Source of the DNA: FEN-1191 sp036490715
Lineage (GTDB): Bacteria; Pseudomonadota; Gammaproteobacteria; Steroidobacterales; Steroidobacteraceae
DNA: 64,000 nt
NCBI GenBank assembly: GCA_036490715.1
Contig: DASXDL010000044.1
Span: 46,369 to 110,368 of the forward strand
Reading direction: 5' to 3'
The notes beneath the pieces are model-generated. The model ran no database searches, was not told where the DNA came from, and was given only the letters and a program-made list of their open reading frames with translations. The position numbers were made by a program, and so were the translations under genes. Numbering within the stretch: the stretch's first letter is position 1; every line of letters begins with the position of its first letter. This document shows, one piece after another, positions 25,772 to 34,494 of the stretch.

Positions 25772-26716
25772 TCAGTGCCCGGGCAGGAAACCCCGGTGGT
25801 GCGCGAAGTGCTTGGCGAGAAAGGCCTCGCCACGCTCCAGAATGAAGTAGCGAAACGCTTCGGCCGCCGGCGACAGCGTCTTGGCCTGGGTGTTGACCAC
25901 GTGCCAGCGGCGCATCACCGGCAAGCCCTCGCACTCGGGGGTGGCGATCAGACGATGATCCAGCTCCAGCCCGATGGTGTGCAGCGACAGCAGTGCCACC
26001 CCCATGCCCGCCATGACCGCCTGCTTGATCGACTCGTTGCTCGACATCTGCATGACCACGCGCGGCCTGACCTGGTGCGCGGCCATGAATTCATCCAGCG
26101 CCGCCCGCGTGCCCGAGCCCGGCTCGCGCACGATAAAGCCCTCGCCGGTGAGGGCGCTGGCCGCGACCTTCTCGGCGCGGGTGAAGGGATGATCCAGTCC
26201 GGTCACCAGCACGTGCGGGTGCATCGCAAAGGGTTCGGCGCGCGTGGGCCAATCCTTGGGCGGGCGGCCCATGATCGCCAGCTCGACGCTGCCCTGCTGC
26301 ATCAAGGTCACCACCTGCTCGCGGTTGTTGCACACCTGCAGGCGCACCTCGATGCCGGGATGCTCGTCGCGAAACAGCGCCAGCATGCGCGGCACGAAGT
26401 ACTTCGCGGTGCTGACCATGCCGACATCGAGCACGCCGGTCTGCAGGCCGCGGAAGCGCGCCACCATGTCTTCGGCGTCGCGCATCGCCGCCAGTACGCG
26501 GCGGGTGTGGGCCAGCACGTATTCCCCGACCATGGTGAGCGAGACCTTGCGGCTGGATCGGTCGAACAGCGGCAGTCCGACTTCCAGCTCCAGCTCCTTG
26601 ATCTGCATCGAGACGGCCGGGGCGGTCAGGCCGAGCTCCTCGGCCGCGCGCGCGAAGCTCAGGTGGCGAGCCACCGAGGCAAATACCCGCAGCTGCCGGA
26701 GGCTCGCGTTCTTCAT
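25772..26716 (-). CDS. cbbR: LysR-type regulator of the Calvin cycle operon
   Basis: A 314-residue LysR protein. The N-terminal helix-turn-helix is LRVFASVARHLSFARAAEEL followed by LTAPAVSMQIKELE. A periplasmic-binding-protein-like effector domain fills the rest; in CbbR it senses metabolites such as RuBP or NADPH. Divergent placement 98 bases from cbbL is the classic cbbR position. The ATG at 26716 is chosen because the longer frame to 26821 runs into the cbbL gene. A LysR-type dyad overlaps this start codon, suggesting autoregulation. Confidence 0.92.
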   Translation of the reverse strand: MKNASLRQLRVFASVARHLSFARAAEELGLTAPAVSMQIKELELEVGLPLFDRSSRKVSLTMVGEYVLAHTRRVLAAMRDAEDMVARFRGLQTGVLDVGMVSTAKYFVPRMLALFRDEHPGIEVRLQVCNNREQVVTLMQQGSVELAIMGRPPKDWPTRAEPFAMHPHVLVTGLDHPFTRAEKVAASALTGEGFIVREPGSGTRAALDEFMAAHQVRPRVVMQMSSNESIKQAVMAGMGVALLSLHTIGLELDHRLIATPECEGLPVMRRWHVVNTQAKTLSPAAEAFRYFILERGEAFLAKHFAHHRGFLPGH

Positions 26717-26730
26717 TAAGAAATACTTAA
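26716..26730. promoter_or_regulatory. Candidate CbbR operator
   Basis: TTAAG-N5-CTTAA is a perfect 15-bp dyad of the LysR T-N11-A type. It lies at the cbbR start and about 85 bases upstream of cbbL. This fits the recognition half-site of CbbR, which would activate cbbL and repress cbbR. Confidence 0.6.
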
Positions 26731-26739
26731 CATCGAGAT

Positions 26740-26770
26740 AATAATAAATGACTGTACCTGAATAATAAAT
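26740..26770. promoter_or_regulatory. AATAATAAAT direct repeats in the cbbR-cbbL spacer
   Basis: The decamer AATAATAAAT occurs at 26740-26749 and again at 26761-26770, 21 bases apart, or two helical turns. The AT-rich stretch stands out against GC-rich surroundings. It is where the cbbL promoter and the second CbbR contact site would be expected. Which of these it is cannot be told by reading. Confidence 0.4.
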
Positions 26771-26814
26771 CGCCCTTAGAGTGAATCCATTACGCAGGTA
26801 CCCGAGACGACATA

Positions 26815-28293
26815 ATGGCACAAGCGATTGAAAAGGCAGGTCAAACAGCGATCAAGGACGCCCGCAAGCGTTATACGGCCGGCGTCCTGAAATACCGGCA
26901 GATGGGTTACTGGGATGCCGACTACGTGCCCCAGGAAACCGATGTCATCTGCCTGTTCCGCATCACCCCCCAGGACGGGGTCGATGCGATCGAAGCCGCG
27001 GCCGCCGTCGCCGGCGAGTCCAGCACCGCCACCTGGACCGTGGTGTGGACCGACCGGCTGACCGCCTGCGATAACTACCGCGCCAAGGCCTTCAGGACCG
27101 AGCCAGTGCCCAATGTTGAAGGCCAGTATTTCGCCTGGGTGGCCTACGACATCATCCTGTTCGAGGAAGGTTCGATCGCCAACATGACGGCGAGCCTGAT
27201 CGGCAATGTGTTCAGCTTCAAACCGCTCAAGGCGCTGCGGCTGGAAGACATCCGCATCCCGGTGGCCTACGTCAAGACCTTCAAGGGACCGCCGACCGGA
27301 CTGATCGTCGAGCGCGAGCGCCTCGATAAATTCGGCCGGCCGCTGCTGGGTGCGACCACCAAGCCCAAGCTCGGCCTGTCCGGACGCAATTACGGTCGGG
27401 TGGTGTACGAGGGCCTCAAGGGCGGCCTGGATTTCCTCAAGGACGACGAGAACATCAATTCGCAGCCGTTCATGCACTGGCGCGACCGCTTCCTGTACGT
27501 GATGGACGCGGTCAACCGCGCCAGTGCGGCCACCGGCGAGGTCAAGGGTTCGTACCTGAACGTGACCGCTGGAACGATGGAAGACATGTATGAGCGCGCC
27601 GAATTCGCCAAGGAGCTCGGTTCGGTCGTCGTGATGATCGATCTGGTGATCGGCTGGACCGCGATCCAGAGCATGTCGAGCTGGGCGCGCCGCAACGACA
27701 TGATTCTGCACATGCACCGCGCCGGGCACGGTACCTACACCCGACAGAAGAACCATGGCGTGAGCTTTCGCGTGATCGCCAAGTGGCTGCGCCTGGCCGG
27801 TGTCGACCATCTGCACGCCGGCACCGCGGTCGGCAAGCTTGAGGGTGATCCGCTCACCGTGCAGGGTTTCTACAACGTCTGTCGCGACCGCTACACGCGC
27901 CAGGATCTGCCGCGCGGACTGTACTTCGATCAGGACTGGGCCGACCTGCGCAAAGTGATGCCGGTGGCCTCGGGCGGCATTCACGCCGGCCAGATGCATC
28001 AGCTGCTGGATCTGTTCGGCGATGATGTGGTGTTGCAGTTTGGCGGCGGCACCATCGGCCATCCGGCCGGCATCCAGGCCGGGGCGGTCGCCAATCGTGT
28101 CGCGCTCGAGTGCATGGTGAAGGCGCGCAACGAAGGCCGCGACATCCGCAACGAGGGTCCGGAGATCCTGCGACGGGCGGCGCGCTTCTGCGGCCCGCTA
28201 CAGCAGGCACTCGATACCTGGGGCGAGATCACCTTCAACTACGCCTCCACCGACACGTCCGACTACCTGCCGACCGCGGCGGCCGCGGTCTGA
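26815..28293 (+). CDS. cbbL: RuBisCO large subunit, form IC (red type)
   Basis: A 492-residue large subunit that carboxylates ribulose-1,5-bisphosphate. Active-site lysines are visible in TTKPKLGLSG, in GLDFLKDDEN (the carbamylated lysine with its metal-binding DDE), and in loop 6 AVGKLEGD. ASGGIHAGQMHQL and GGGTIGHPAGI complete the site. The N-terminal RYTAGVLKYRQMGYWDADY is typical of the red-type IC group of facultative autotrophs. CbbX further along the operon agrees, since red-type enzymes use that activase. cbbS follows after 24 bases. Confidence 0.97.
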   Translation: MAQAIEKAGQTAIKDARKRYTAGVLKYRQMGYWDADYVPQETDVICLFRITPQDGVDAIEAAAAVAGESSTATWTVVWTDRLTACDNYRAKAFRTEPVPNVEGQYFAWVAYDIILFEEGSIANMTASLIGNVFSFKPLKALRLEDIRIPVAYVKTFKGPPTGLIVERERLDKFGRPLLGATTKPKLGLSGRNYGRVVYEGLKGGLDFLKDDENINSQPFMHWRDRFLYVMDAVNRASAATGEVKGSYLNVTAGTMEDMYERAEFAKELGSVVVMIDLVIGWTAIQSMSSWARRNDMILHMHRAGHGTYTRQKNHGVSFRVIAKWLRLAGVDHLHAGTAVGKLEGDPLTVQGFYNVCRDRYTRQDLPRGLYFDQDWADLRKVMPVASGGIHAGQMHQLLDLFGDDVVLQFGGGTIGHPAGIQAGAVANRVALECMVKARNEGRDIRNEGPEILRRAARFCGPLQQALDTWGEITFNYASTDTSDYLPTAAAAV

Positions 28294-28317
28294 GCGTTGA
28301 CCTGAGGAGCAGCGATC

Positions 28318-28758
28318 ATGATGACTAATCCGGCCGGCCGCATTACCCAGGGACAGTTCAGCTTCCTGCCCGATCTGAGCGATGCCGAGATCGCATTGCA
28401 GATCGACTACGGCCTTAAGCGCGGCTACGCCTGGAGCGTGGAATACACCGACGATCCGCATCCGCGCAACACCTACTGGGAGATGTTCGGCATGCCGATG
28501 TTCGATCTGAAGGATGCCGCCGGCGTGCTACTCGAACTGCAGCAGTGCCGCCAGACGTTCCCGCAGCACTACATTCGCCTGATGGCATTCGATGCCAGCC
28601 GCGGCGTGGAGAGCATCGCGATGAGCTTCATCGTCAATCGGCCCAAGAGCGAGCCGGGATTCACTCTGCTGCGCCAGGAATCGCACGGACGCACGCTGCG
28701 TTACAGCGTGCACGGCTATGGCACCGAGCGCCCCGAAGGCGAGCGCGGCGGTGGCTGA
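28318..28758 (+). CDS. cbbS: RuBisCO small subunit, form IC
   Basis: A 146-residue small subunit. ITQGQFSFLPDLSDAEIALQ at the N-terminus and the WSVEYTDDPHPRNTYWEMFG block are conserved. The C-terminal extension (LLRQESHGRTLRYSVHGYG) is that of red-type enzymes, in which it forms the central beta-barrel. GAGGAG precedes the ATG. The end overlaps the likely GTG start of the epimerase gene. Confidence 0.95.
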   Translation: MMTNPAGRITQGQFSFLPDLSDAEIALQIDYGLKRGYAWSVEYTDDPHPRNTYWEMFGMPMFDLKDAAGVLLELQQCRQTFPQHYIRLMAFDASRGVESIAMSFIVNRPKSEPGFTLLRQESHGRTLRYSVHGYGTERPEGERGGG

Positions 28759-29464
28759 AGCGCGCATGTACCGCATCGCCCCCTCGATCCTGTCGGCCGA
28801 CTTCGCTCGTCTGGGCGAGGAGGTGCGCGCGGTGCTCGCCGCCGGCGCCGACTGGATCCATTTCGACGTAATGGACAACCATTACGTGCCCAACCTGAGC
28901 ATCGGGCCGATGGTGGCGCAGGCGCTCAAGCCGCATTGTCTGCGCCGCGACGGCAGCCGCGCGCTGCTCGACGTGCACCTGATGGTCGAACCGGTGGATG
29001 CGCTGGCGCAGGCATTTGCCGCTGCCGGCGCCGACTGCATCAGTTTTCATCCCGAGGCCTCGGCGCACGTGGATCGCACGCTGCAATTGATCCGATCGTT
29101 CGGCTGCAAGGCCGGGCTGGCGTTCAATCCGGCCACCTCGCTCGAGGTGCTCGAGTACCTGCTCGACAAGCTTGACCTGGTGCTCATCATGAGCGTCAAC
29201 CCCGGCTTTGGCGGCCAGAGTTTCATTGAATCGGCGCTGCGCAAGACCGAGCGGGCGCGCGCCTTGATCGACGCCAGCGGCCGCGACCTGCGGCTCGAAG
29301 TCGACGGCGGCATCAAGGTTGACAACATCCGGCGCGTGGCCGATGCCGGTGCCGACACCTTCGTCGCCGGCAGTGCGATCTTTGGCGCCGACGACTACGT
29401 CAGCGTGATCGGCTCGATGCGGCGCGAGCTTCAATGCCGGGTGCCGGCCAGTCAGGTGGCCTGA
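28751..29464 (+). CDS. rpe: Ribulose-phosphate 3-epimerase
   Basis: A 237-residue TIM-barrel enzyme that converts xylulose-5-phosphate to ribulose-5-phosphate, regenerating the precursor of RuBP. IAPSILSADFARLGEEV, WIHFDVMDNHYVPNLSIGP, LIMSVNPGFGGQSFI and VDGGIKVDNI carry the metal and phosphate ligands. The GTG at 28751 overlaps cbbS by 8 bases; the ATG at 28766 (MYRIAPS) is an equally possible start. It is the cbbE of other cbb operons. Its stop overlaps the cbbX ATG (TGATG). Confidence 0.93.
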   Translation: MAEARMYRIAPSILSADFARLGEEVRAVLAAGADWIHFDVMDNHYVPNLSIGPMVAQALKPHCLRRDGSRALLDVHLMVEPVDALAQAFAAAGADCISFHPEASAHVDRTLQLIRSFGCKAGLAFNPATSLEVLEYLLDKLDLVLIMSVNPGFGGQSFIESALRKTERARALIDASGRDLRLEVDGGIKVDNIRRVADAGADTFVAGSAIFGADDYVSVIGSMRRELQCRVPASQVA

Positions 29465-30432
29465 TGAGTACGCCGCTCTACACCATCCCGGGCGCCACGG
29501 CGCCAGCCGCCGCGCCACTGCCGCCGGCCGCGGATGCGCCGCAGCCGATCCCGCGCACGGTGAGCGAAGTGCTGGCGCAGAGTCACGCCGATACCGTGAT
29601 CGATGAGCTGGAGCGCGACCTGGTCGGGTTAGCGCCGGTCAAGGCGCGCATTCGCGATATCGCCGCGCTGCTGGTGATCGACAAGCTACGCATCAATCTT
29701 GGGCTGCAGGCGCAGGCACCGAGTCTGCATATGTCTTTCACCGGCAATCCGGGCACCGGCAAGACTACGGTGGCCATGCGCATGGCGCAGATCCTGTATC
29801 GCCTGGGCTACGTGCGCAAAGGTCATCTGGTCGCCGTCACGCGCGACGACCTGGTCGGTCAATACATCGGCCACACCGCTCCCAAGACCAAGGAAGTGGT
29901 CAAGAAGGCGATGGGTGGGGTGCTGTTCATCGATGAGGCCTATTACCTCTATCGCCCCGAGAACGAGCGCGACTATGGCCAGGAGGCGATCGAGATCCTG
30001 CTGCAGGTGATGGAGAGTCAGCGCGACGACCTGGTCGTGATCCTGGCCGGATACAAGGACCGGATGAATACCTTCTTTCGCTCCAATCCGGGCATGAGCT
30101 CACGCATCGCGCATCACCTGGATTTTCCCGACTACACCGCCGGCGACCTGGCGCGCATCGCCGACAGCATGCTGTCGCAGCAGAATTACCGCTTCGGCGC
30201 CGGCGCGCGCGCGGCATTTTTGGAGTACATCGAACACCGCATCGGCCAGGAGCATTTTGCCAATGCGCGCAGTGTGCGCAACGCACTCGATCGCGCCCGC
30301 CTGCGCCAGGCGAGCCGCCTGTTTGCCGATCGCGAGCGCCAATTTACTCCCGAGGATCTGATCACGATTGCCGAGTCGGATATCCGAGCTAGTCGCGTGT
30401 TCCAGATCGCGGCCGGACAGAACCAGAGCTGA
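29464..30432 (+). CDS. cbbX: Red-type RuBisCO activase CbbX
   Basis: A 322-residue AAA+ protein. It forms hexamers that pull on the CbbL C-terminus to release inhibitory sugar phosphates. Walker A is GNPGTGKTTVAMRMA, the pore/loop region is DDLVGQYIGHTAPKTKE, Walker B is GGVLFIDEAYYLY, and sensor elements follow in VILAGYKDRMN. About 40 residues at the N-terminus are a low-complexity Ala/Pro leader. Its presence supports the form IC assignment of cbbL. Confidence 0.95.
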   Translation: MSTPLYTIPGATAPAAAPLPPAADAPQPIPRTVSEVLAQSHADTVIDELERDLVGLAPVKARIRDIAALLVIDKLRINLGLQAQAPSLHMSFTGNPGTGKTTVAMRMAQILYRLGYVRKGHLVAVTRDDLVGQYIGHTAPKTKEVVKKAMGGVLFIDEAYYLYRPENERDYGQEAIEILLQVMESQRDDLVVILAGYKDRMNTFFRSNPGMSSRIAHHLDFPDYTAGDLARIADSMLSQQNYRFGAGARAAFLEYIEHRIGQEHFANARSVRNALDRARLRQASRLFADRERQFTPEDLITIAESDIRASRVFQIAAGQNQS

Positions 30433-30460
30433 TTGGTAAACAAGTAATAAGGAGCCGCAC

Positions 30461-31543
30461 ATGCATCTGGGACGCACCACACTGTCGAAGTTTCTGATCC
30501 AGCAGTCCGATCGCACCCAGGACGCCAGCGACCTGGCGGCACTGCTGATCGACGTGGCCGCTGCGGTAAAGGCGATCTCTGCGATGACCGCCAAGGGCGC
30601 GCTCGGCGGCGTGCTTGGTCGCGTCGGTAGTGCAGCAGCGCACGACGACACCCAGGTCATCAAGCTCGATCTGATGGCGAATGATGAAATGCTGCGCAGC
30701 TGCGAGTGGGGCGGGCTGGTGGCCGGCATGGCCTCCGAGGAACTCGAACAGCCGTACCAGATGCCGGAAGAATTTCCCCGCGGCCGCCACCTGCTGGTAT
30801 TCGATCCGCTCGACGGCTCGTCGAACACCGATGTGAACTGCCCGGTCGGGACGATCTTTTCGGTGCTGCGGCACGAGCGGGCCGAGCCGCCAACCGTCGC
30901 CGATTACCTGCAGCCTGGTGTGCAGCAGGTGGCGGCCGGTTACGCCCTGTACGGACCGGCCACCATGCTGGTGATCACGGTCGGCAGGGGCACGCACGGG
31001 TTCACGCTCGATCGCGAGATCGGCAACTTCATCCTGACGCACGAGAATCTGCAGATTCCGGCTGACACCAGCGAGATCGCGATCAACACCAGCAACGCGC
31101 GCTTCTGGGAGCCGCCGGTGCACCGCTATGTGACCGAGTGCCAGGCCGGAAAGACCGGCGAGCGGGCGCGCGACTTCAACCTGCGCTGGATCGCCTCCAA
31201 GGTGGCTGAGGTGCATCACATCCTGATGCGCGGCGGCGTATTCATGTATCCACGCGATACCAAGGATCCGAAGCGGCCGCAGCGTCCGCGGCAGATCTTC
31301 GAGGTCAACCCGATCAGCCTGCTGATCGAACAGGCCGGCGGTCGCGCCAGCACCGGCCGGCGCCGGCTGCTGGAGGTGCCGCCCGAGACTCTGCACCACC
31401 GCGTGCCGGTGATTTTGGGCTCGCGTAACGAAGTTGAGCGCATCGAGCGCTACCACGCTGACTATGACCGCGGCGCCGACCGACCCTACACCTCACCGCT
31501 GTTCAACGAGCGCTCGTTGTTCCGGCCCGAATCCCGCGCCTGA
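30461..31543 (+). CDS. fbp: Fructose-1,6-bisphosphatase class I
   Basis: A 360-residue phosphatase (CbbF) that hydrolyses fructose-1,6-bisphosphate, and perhaps sedoheptulose-1,7-bisphosphate, in the Calvin cycle. The metal site is VFDPLDGSSNTDVNCPVGTI near residue 112. The C-terminal VNPISLLIEQAGGRAS is also characteristic. AAGGAG lies before the ATG. A 28-base gap separates it from cbbX and 20 bases from prk. Confidence 0.95.
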   Translation: MHLGRTTLSKFLIQQSDRTQDASDLAALLIDVAAAVKAISAMTAKGALGGVLGRVGSAAAHDDTQVIKLDLMANDEMLRSCEWGGLVAGMASEELEQPYQMPEEFPRGRHLLVFDPLDGSSNTDVNCPVGTIFSVLRHERAEPPTVADYLQPGVQQVAAGYALYGPATMLVITVGRGTHGFTLDREIGNFILTHENLQIPADTSEIAINTSNARFWEPPVHRYVTECQAGKTGERARDFNLRWIASKVAEVHHILMRGGVFMYPRDTKDPKRPQRPRQIFEVNPISLLIEQAGGRASTGRRRLLEVPPETLHHRVPVILGSRNEVERIERYHADYDRGADRPYTSPLFNERSLFRPESRA

Positions 31544-31563
31544 AGCAGTAGTAGACCTGCACC

Positions 31564-32439
31564 ATGTCAGTAGCGCATCCGATCATCGCCGTCACCGGTT
31601 CCTCCGGTGCCGGAACGACCACGGTCATGAACGCCTTCGCGCACATCTTCCGGCGCGAAGGCATCAATGCCGAGGTCATCGAAGGCGATTCATTTCACCG
31701 CTATAACCGGGTAGAGATGCGCGAGCGCGTGGCGGCGGCCGACAGCGGCCGCGGCCCGCAGATCAGCCACTTCGGTCCGGAGGCCAACCTGCTGGCAGAG
31801 CTGGCCGATACCTTCGAGGAGTACGGCGCGACCGGCGGCGGCAGGTCGCGCCACTACGTCCATGATGCCATCGAGGCCAAGCAGCTCGGCGGCGAACCCG
31901 GCACGTTCACGCCGTGGCAGGCCATGCAGCCCAACAGCGATCTGCTGTTCTACGAGGGACTGCACGGCGGTTATGTCGCCGGCGATGTCGATGTCGGCAA
32001 GCACGTCGATCTGCTGGTCGGCGTGGTGCCCATCGTCAACCTGGAATGGATCCAGAAACTGCATCGCGACCGCAATCAGCGCGGCTACAGCCAGGACGCG
32101 GTGGTCGAGACGATCCTGCGGCGCATGCCCGACTACGTGAACTACATCTGCCCGCAGTTCAGTCGCACGCACGTGAACTTCCAGCGCGTGCCGACCGTGG
32201 ACACCAGCAATCCGTTCATTGCGCGCGACATTCCGACCGCCGACGAATCGATGGTGATCATTCGCTTTGCCAATCCGAAGGGCATCGACTTTCCTTATCT
32301 GCTGTCGATGCTGCACAACTCATGGATGAGCCGGCCCAACAACATCGTCGTGCCCGGTGGGCAGATGGGGCTGGCGATGCAGTTCATCTTCACGCCGATG
32401 ATCCTGCGTCTGATCGACCTGAAGCGACGCGCGGCCTGA
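31564..32439 (+). CDS. prk: Phosphoribulokinase, proteobacterial type
   Basis: A 291-residue kinase (CbbP) that phosphorylates ribulose-5-phosphate to RuBP. The P-loop is VTGSSGAGTTTV. EGDSFHRYNRVEM and LLFYEGLHGGYVAGD supply the substrate and base residues. Length and sequence match the octameric, NADH-activated proteobacterial class. Together with cbbLS it shows that the Calvin cycle is real rather than a RuBisCO-like salvage path. Its stop overlaps the ATG of the transketolase remnant. Confidence 0.96.
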   Translation: MSVAHPIIAVTGSSGAGTTTVMNAFAHIFRREGINAEVIEGDSFHRYNRVEMRERVAAADSGRGPQISHFGPEANLLAELADTFEEYGATGGGRSRHYVHDAIEAKQLGGEPGTFTPWQAMQPNSDLLFYEGLHGGYVAGDVDVGKHVDLLVGVVPIVNLEWIQKLHRDRNQRGYSQDAVVETILRRMPDYVNYICPQFSRTHVNFQRVPTVDTSNPFIARDIPTADESMVIIRFANPKGIDFPYLLSMLHNSWMSRPNNIVVPGGQMGLAMQFIFTPMILRLIDLKRRAA

Positions 32440-32891
32440 TGGACCCTCAGATGAGCCGCGCGGCCACTGCAATGCCGACTGTGCCCGATTCGACTGCACT
32501 GGCCCATGCGCTGCGATTTCTGGCGATCGACGCGGTCGAGGCCGCCAGCAGCGGTCATCCAGGAATGCCGATGGGCATGGCAGAGATCGCCGAGGTGCTG
32601 TGGCGCGATCATCTGACACACAATCCGTCCGATCCCGGCTGGGTCGATCGGGACCGCTTCGTGCTGTCCAACGGCCACGGCTCGATGCTGCTGTATGCGC
32701 TTGTGCTGGCGATCGAGGCCGGCGTCACGCGTTTCTGGCGCAGTTACTGCGGCTTCGACGGCGATGTCATCGGTATCGATCGCTTCGGCGAATCGGCGCC
32801 GGCGGCGCACGTGGCCGAAGCGCTCGGACTAACGGTCGCGACGATCGTAGAGCGCGCCGGCGCCCTGGCGCTGCGGGGAGTGCAGTCATAG
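32439..32891 (+). pseudogene. cbbT: Transketolase with large in-frame internal deletion
   Basis: The 150-residue frame starts as a normal transketolase (LAIDAVEAASSGHPGMPMGM, then DRDRFVLSNGHGSMLLYAL, about residues 30-88). It then passes straight into the transketolase C-terminus (IEAGVTRFWRSY, IDRFGESAPAAHVAEALG, residues about 90-140). Full enzymes have about 660 residues, so roughly 500 codons are missing, including thiamine-diphosphate binding and most of the catalytic centre. Reading frame and operon overlaps are intact. It sits where cbbT belongs, between prk and the phosphoglycolate phosphatase. It cannot be active alone. Confidence 0.85.
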
Positions 32892-32899
32892 ATTCGGGC

Positions 32900-33622
32900 G
32901 TGGCATCGGCTCGCCCGCGCTGGCGTGACCGGCCGCTGCGCGCGGTGCTGTTTGATCTGGACGGCACGCTGCTGGACACGGTGGAGGCGATTGCCGCGGC
33001 GCTGAACCGGGCGTTGACCGAGCGCGACCTGCGAGCCGTGGCGGTGGCACAGGTGCGCCGGATGATCGGGCGCGGTGCGCCACTGCTGATCGCGCGCGCG
33101 CTTGCCCATCTGAACGTGGAGCTCGATGCCGCTGGTCAGGCGCAACTGCTGCAACGTTATCTGCAGCATTATCACGACATCGAATCCGGAGCTCAGGCAA
33201 GTGACGCGCTCTATGACGGCGTGTCCGAGTGCCTGCGTGCGCTCGATGCCATGGGACTGCGCCTAGCAGTTGTCACCAACAAGTCGCAGCAGATCAGCGC
33301 CGCACTGCTGGCCAGAGTCGGCCTGAGCGCATGGATCCGTGCGGTGATCGGCGGCGACAGCTGCGAGCGGCGCAAGCCGGACCCGCAGCCATTGTTGCTG
33401 GCGTGTCAGCTATTGCAAGTGAACTGTGGCGAGGCGCTCATGGTCGGTGATTCGATCAATGACGTGCAGGCGGCGCGCGCCGCCGGCATGCCGGTGCTGT
33501 GCGTACCGTACGGGTACAATGAGGGCAATGATCCGCGTGAGTTGCCGTGCGACCGGCTGGTGGAGACGCTGGCCGAGGTGCCCGGACTGCTAGCCAACGA
33601 ATGGGCGCTACACACTCGCTGA
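32900..33622 (+). CDS. gph: Phosphoglycolate phosphatase (CbbZ/Gph)
   Basis: A 240-residue HAD phosphatase that removes 2-phosphoglycolate, the product of RuBisCO oxygenation. Motif I is VLFDLDGTLLDT, motif II lies in LAVVTNKSQQI, and motif III/IV in ERRKPDPQPL and VGDSINDVQAARAAGM. The GTG at 32900, nine bases after the transketolase remnant, is the best start, because frame upstream only shadows that gene. It is linked to the operon as in cbbTZ arrangements elsewhere. Confidence 0.88.
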   Translation: MASARPRWRDRPLRAVLFDLDGTLLDTVEAIAAALNRALTERDLRAVAVAQVRRMIGRGAPLLIARALAHLNVELDAAGQAQLLQRYLQHYHDIESGAQASDALYDGVSECLRALDAMGLRLAVVTNKSQQISAALLARVGLSAWIRAVIGGDSCERRKPDPQPLLLACQLLQVNCGEALMVGDSINDVQAARAAGMPVLCVPYGYNEGNDPRELPCDRLVETLAEVPGLLANEWALHTR

Positions 33623-34389
33623 AGGCCGTGCTGTGGGATGTCGACGGCACCCTGGCAGAAACCGAACGTGACGGCCACCTGGTCGCCTTCAATCAAGCCT
33701 TTGCAGAACTGGGCCTGCCGTGGCGCTGGAGCCAGGCGCGCTACGGCGAGTTGCTGCAGATCAGCGGCGGACGCGAACGGCTGGCGCACGACCTAGAGTC
33801 GCAGCCCGCGGCAACCGGCGATGCGGTTGAGCGCGCTGCGCTAGTCGAGCGCATCCACCGCCTGAAGAACGAGCTGTATGCGCGCATCGTCGTCACTGGC
33901 GCGTTGCCGCTGCGAGGCGGCGTGGCCGAGCTGCTGCAGGAGTGTCGTCAGGCCGGGCTGCAGATTGGCATTGCGACCACCACCAGCCAGGCTAACGTTG
34001 CGGCGCTGCTGGGTGCGCAGCTCGGCCCGGAGTGGCGCGCAGGTTTTGACGCCGTCGTGTGCGCCGAGCAGGCGCCGCGTAAGAAGCCCGATCCTCAGGT
34101 TTACCAGTGCGCGCTGCGGACTTTGAATCGCGCCGGTCACGAGGTGCTCGCGATCGAGGACGCCCCGGCAGGCGTCAGCGCCGCACGCGCCGCCGGTATC
34201 GCGGTGCTGGTGGTACGCAGTCTCTATTTTCCCGACGGCGCGGTCGACGATGTGATCGCAGTGGGGCCTTCTTTGGCGCGCACCGAGGGCTGGCGGCCGC
34301 AGGTCAATGCACCGAGCCGGTCACGCATTCAATTGCGCCAGCTGCTCGAGTGGCGCCGGATGTGGCAGGCCGAGCGCGCCGGCCACTGA
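33601..34389 (+). CDS. cbbY: HAD phosphatase CbbY
   Basis: A 262-residue HAD-superfamily sugar phosphatase. In red-type RuBisCO organisms CbbY dephosphorylates xylulose-1,5-bisphosphate, an inhibitor that CbbX removes from RuBisCO. Motif I is LWDVDGTLAETERDGH. QISGGRERLAHDLE is the cap segment, TTTSQANV motif II, RKKPDPQVYQ motif III and AIEDAPAGVSAARAAGI motif IV. The start at 33601 overlaps gph by 22 bases. It is the last gene of the cbb operon. Confidence 0.92.
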   Translation: MGATHSLKAVLWDVDGTLAETERDGHLVAFNQAFAELGLPWRWSQARYGELLQISGGRERLAHDLESQPAATGDAVERAALVERIHRLKNELYARIVVTGALPLRGGVAELLQECRQAGLQIGIATTTSQANVAALLGAQLGPEWRAGFDAVVCAEQAPRKKPDPQVYQCALRTLNRAGHEVLAIEDAPAGVSAARAAGIAVLVVRSLYFPDGAVDDVIAVGPSLARTEGWRPQVNAPSRSRIQLRQLLEWRRMWQAERAGH

Positions 34390-34421
34390 CCACCGGCAGG
34401 CGGCCGATCCGGCCGCACTGC

Positions 34422-34450
34422 TTCGCAGTTCGCGCGCGGACCTCTATACT
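34422..34450 (+). promoter_or_regulatory. Candidate sigma-70 promoter for the efflux operon
   Basis: TTCGCA at 34422-34427 and TATACT at 34445-34450 are separated by 17 bases and lie 45 bases upstream of the first efflux gene. The -10 element is strong and the -35 moderate (four of six). This would make the efflux operon independent of the cbb operon. Confidence 0.5.
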
Positions 34451-34494
34451 GCCGATCACAGCACGGGCGACACCTGACGAGCGCCCGGCTTTTC

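Noticed and set aside
26776..28062. 428-residue open frame opposite cbbL
   Set aside because: Composition shadow of RuBisCO; it would also cover the cbbR-cbbL control region.
30389..31456. 355-residue open frame opposite the fructose bisphosphatase gene
   Set aside because: The sense strand holds an intact FBPase with its metal-binding motif, and the antisense protein has no family features.
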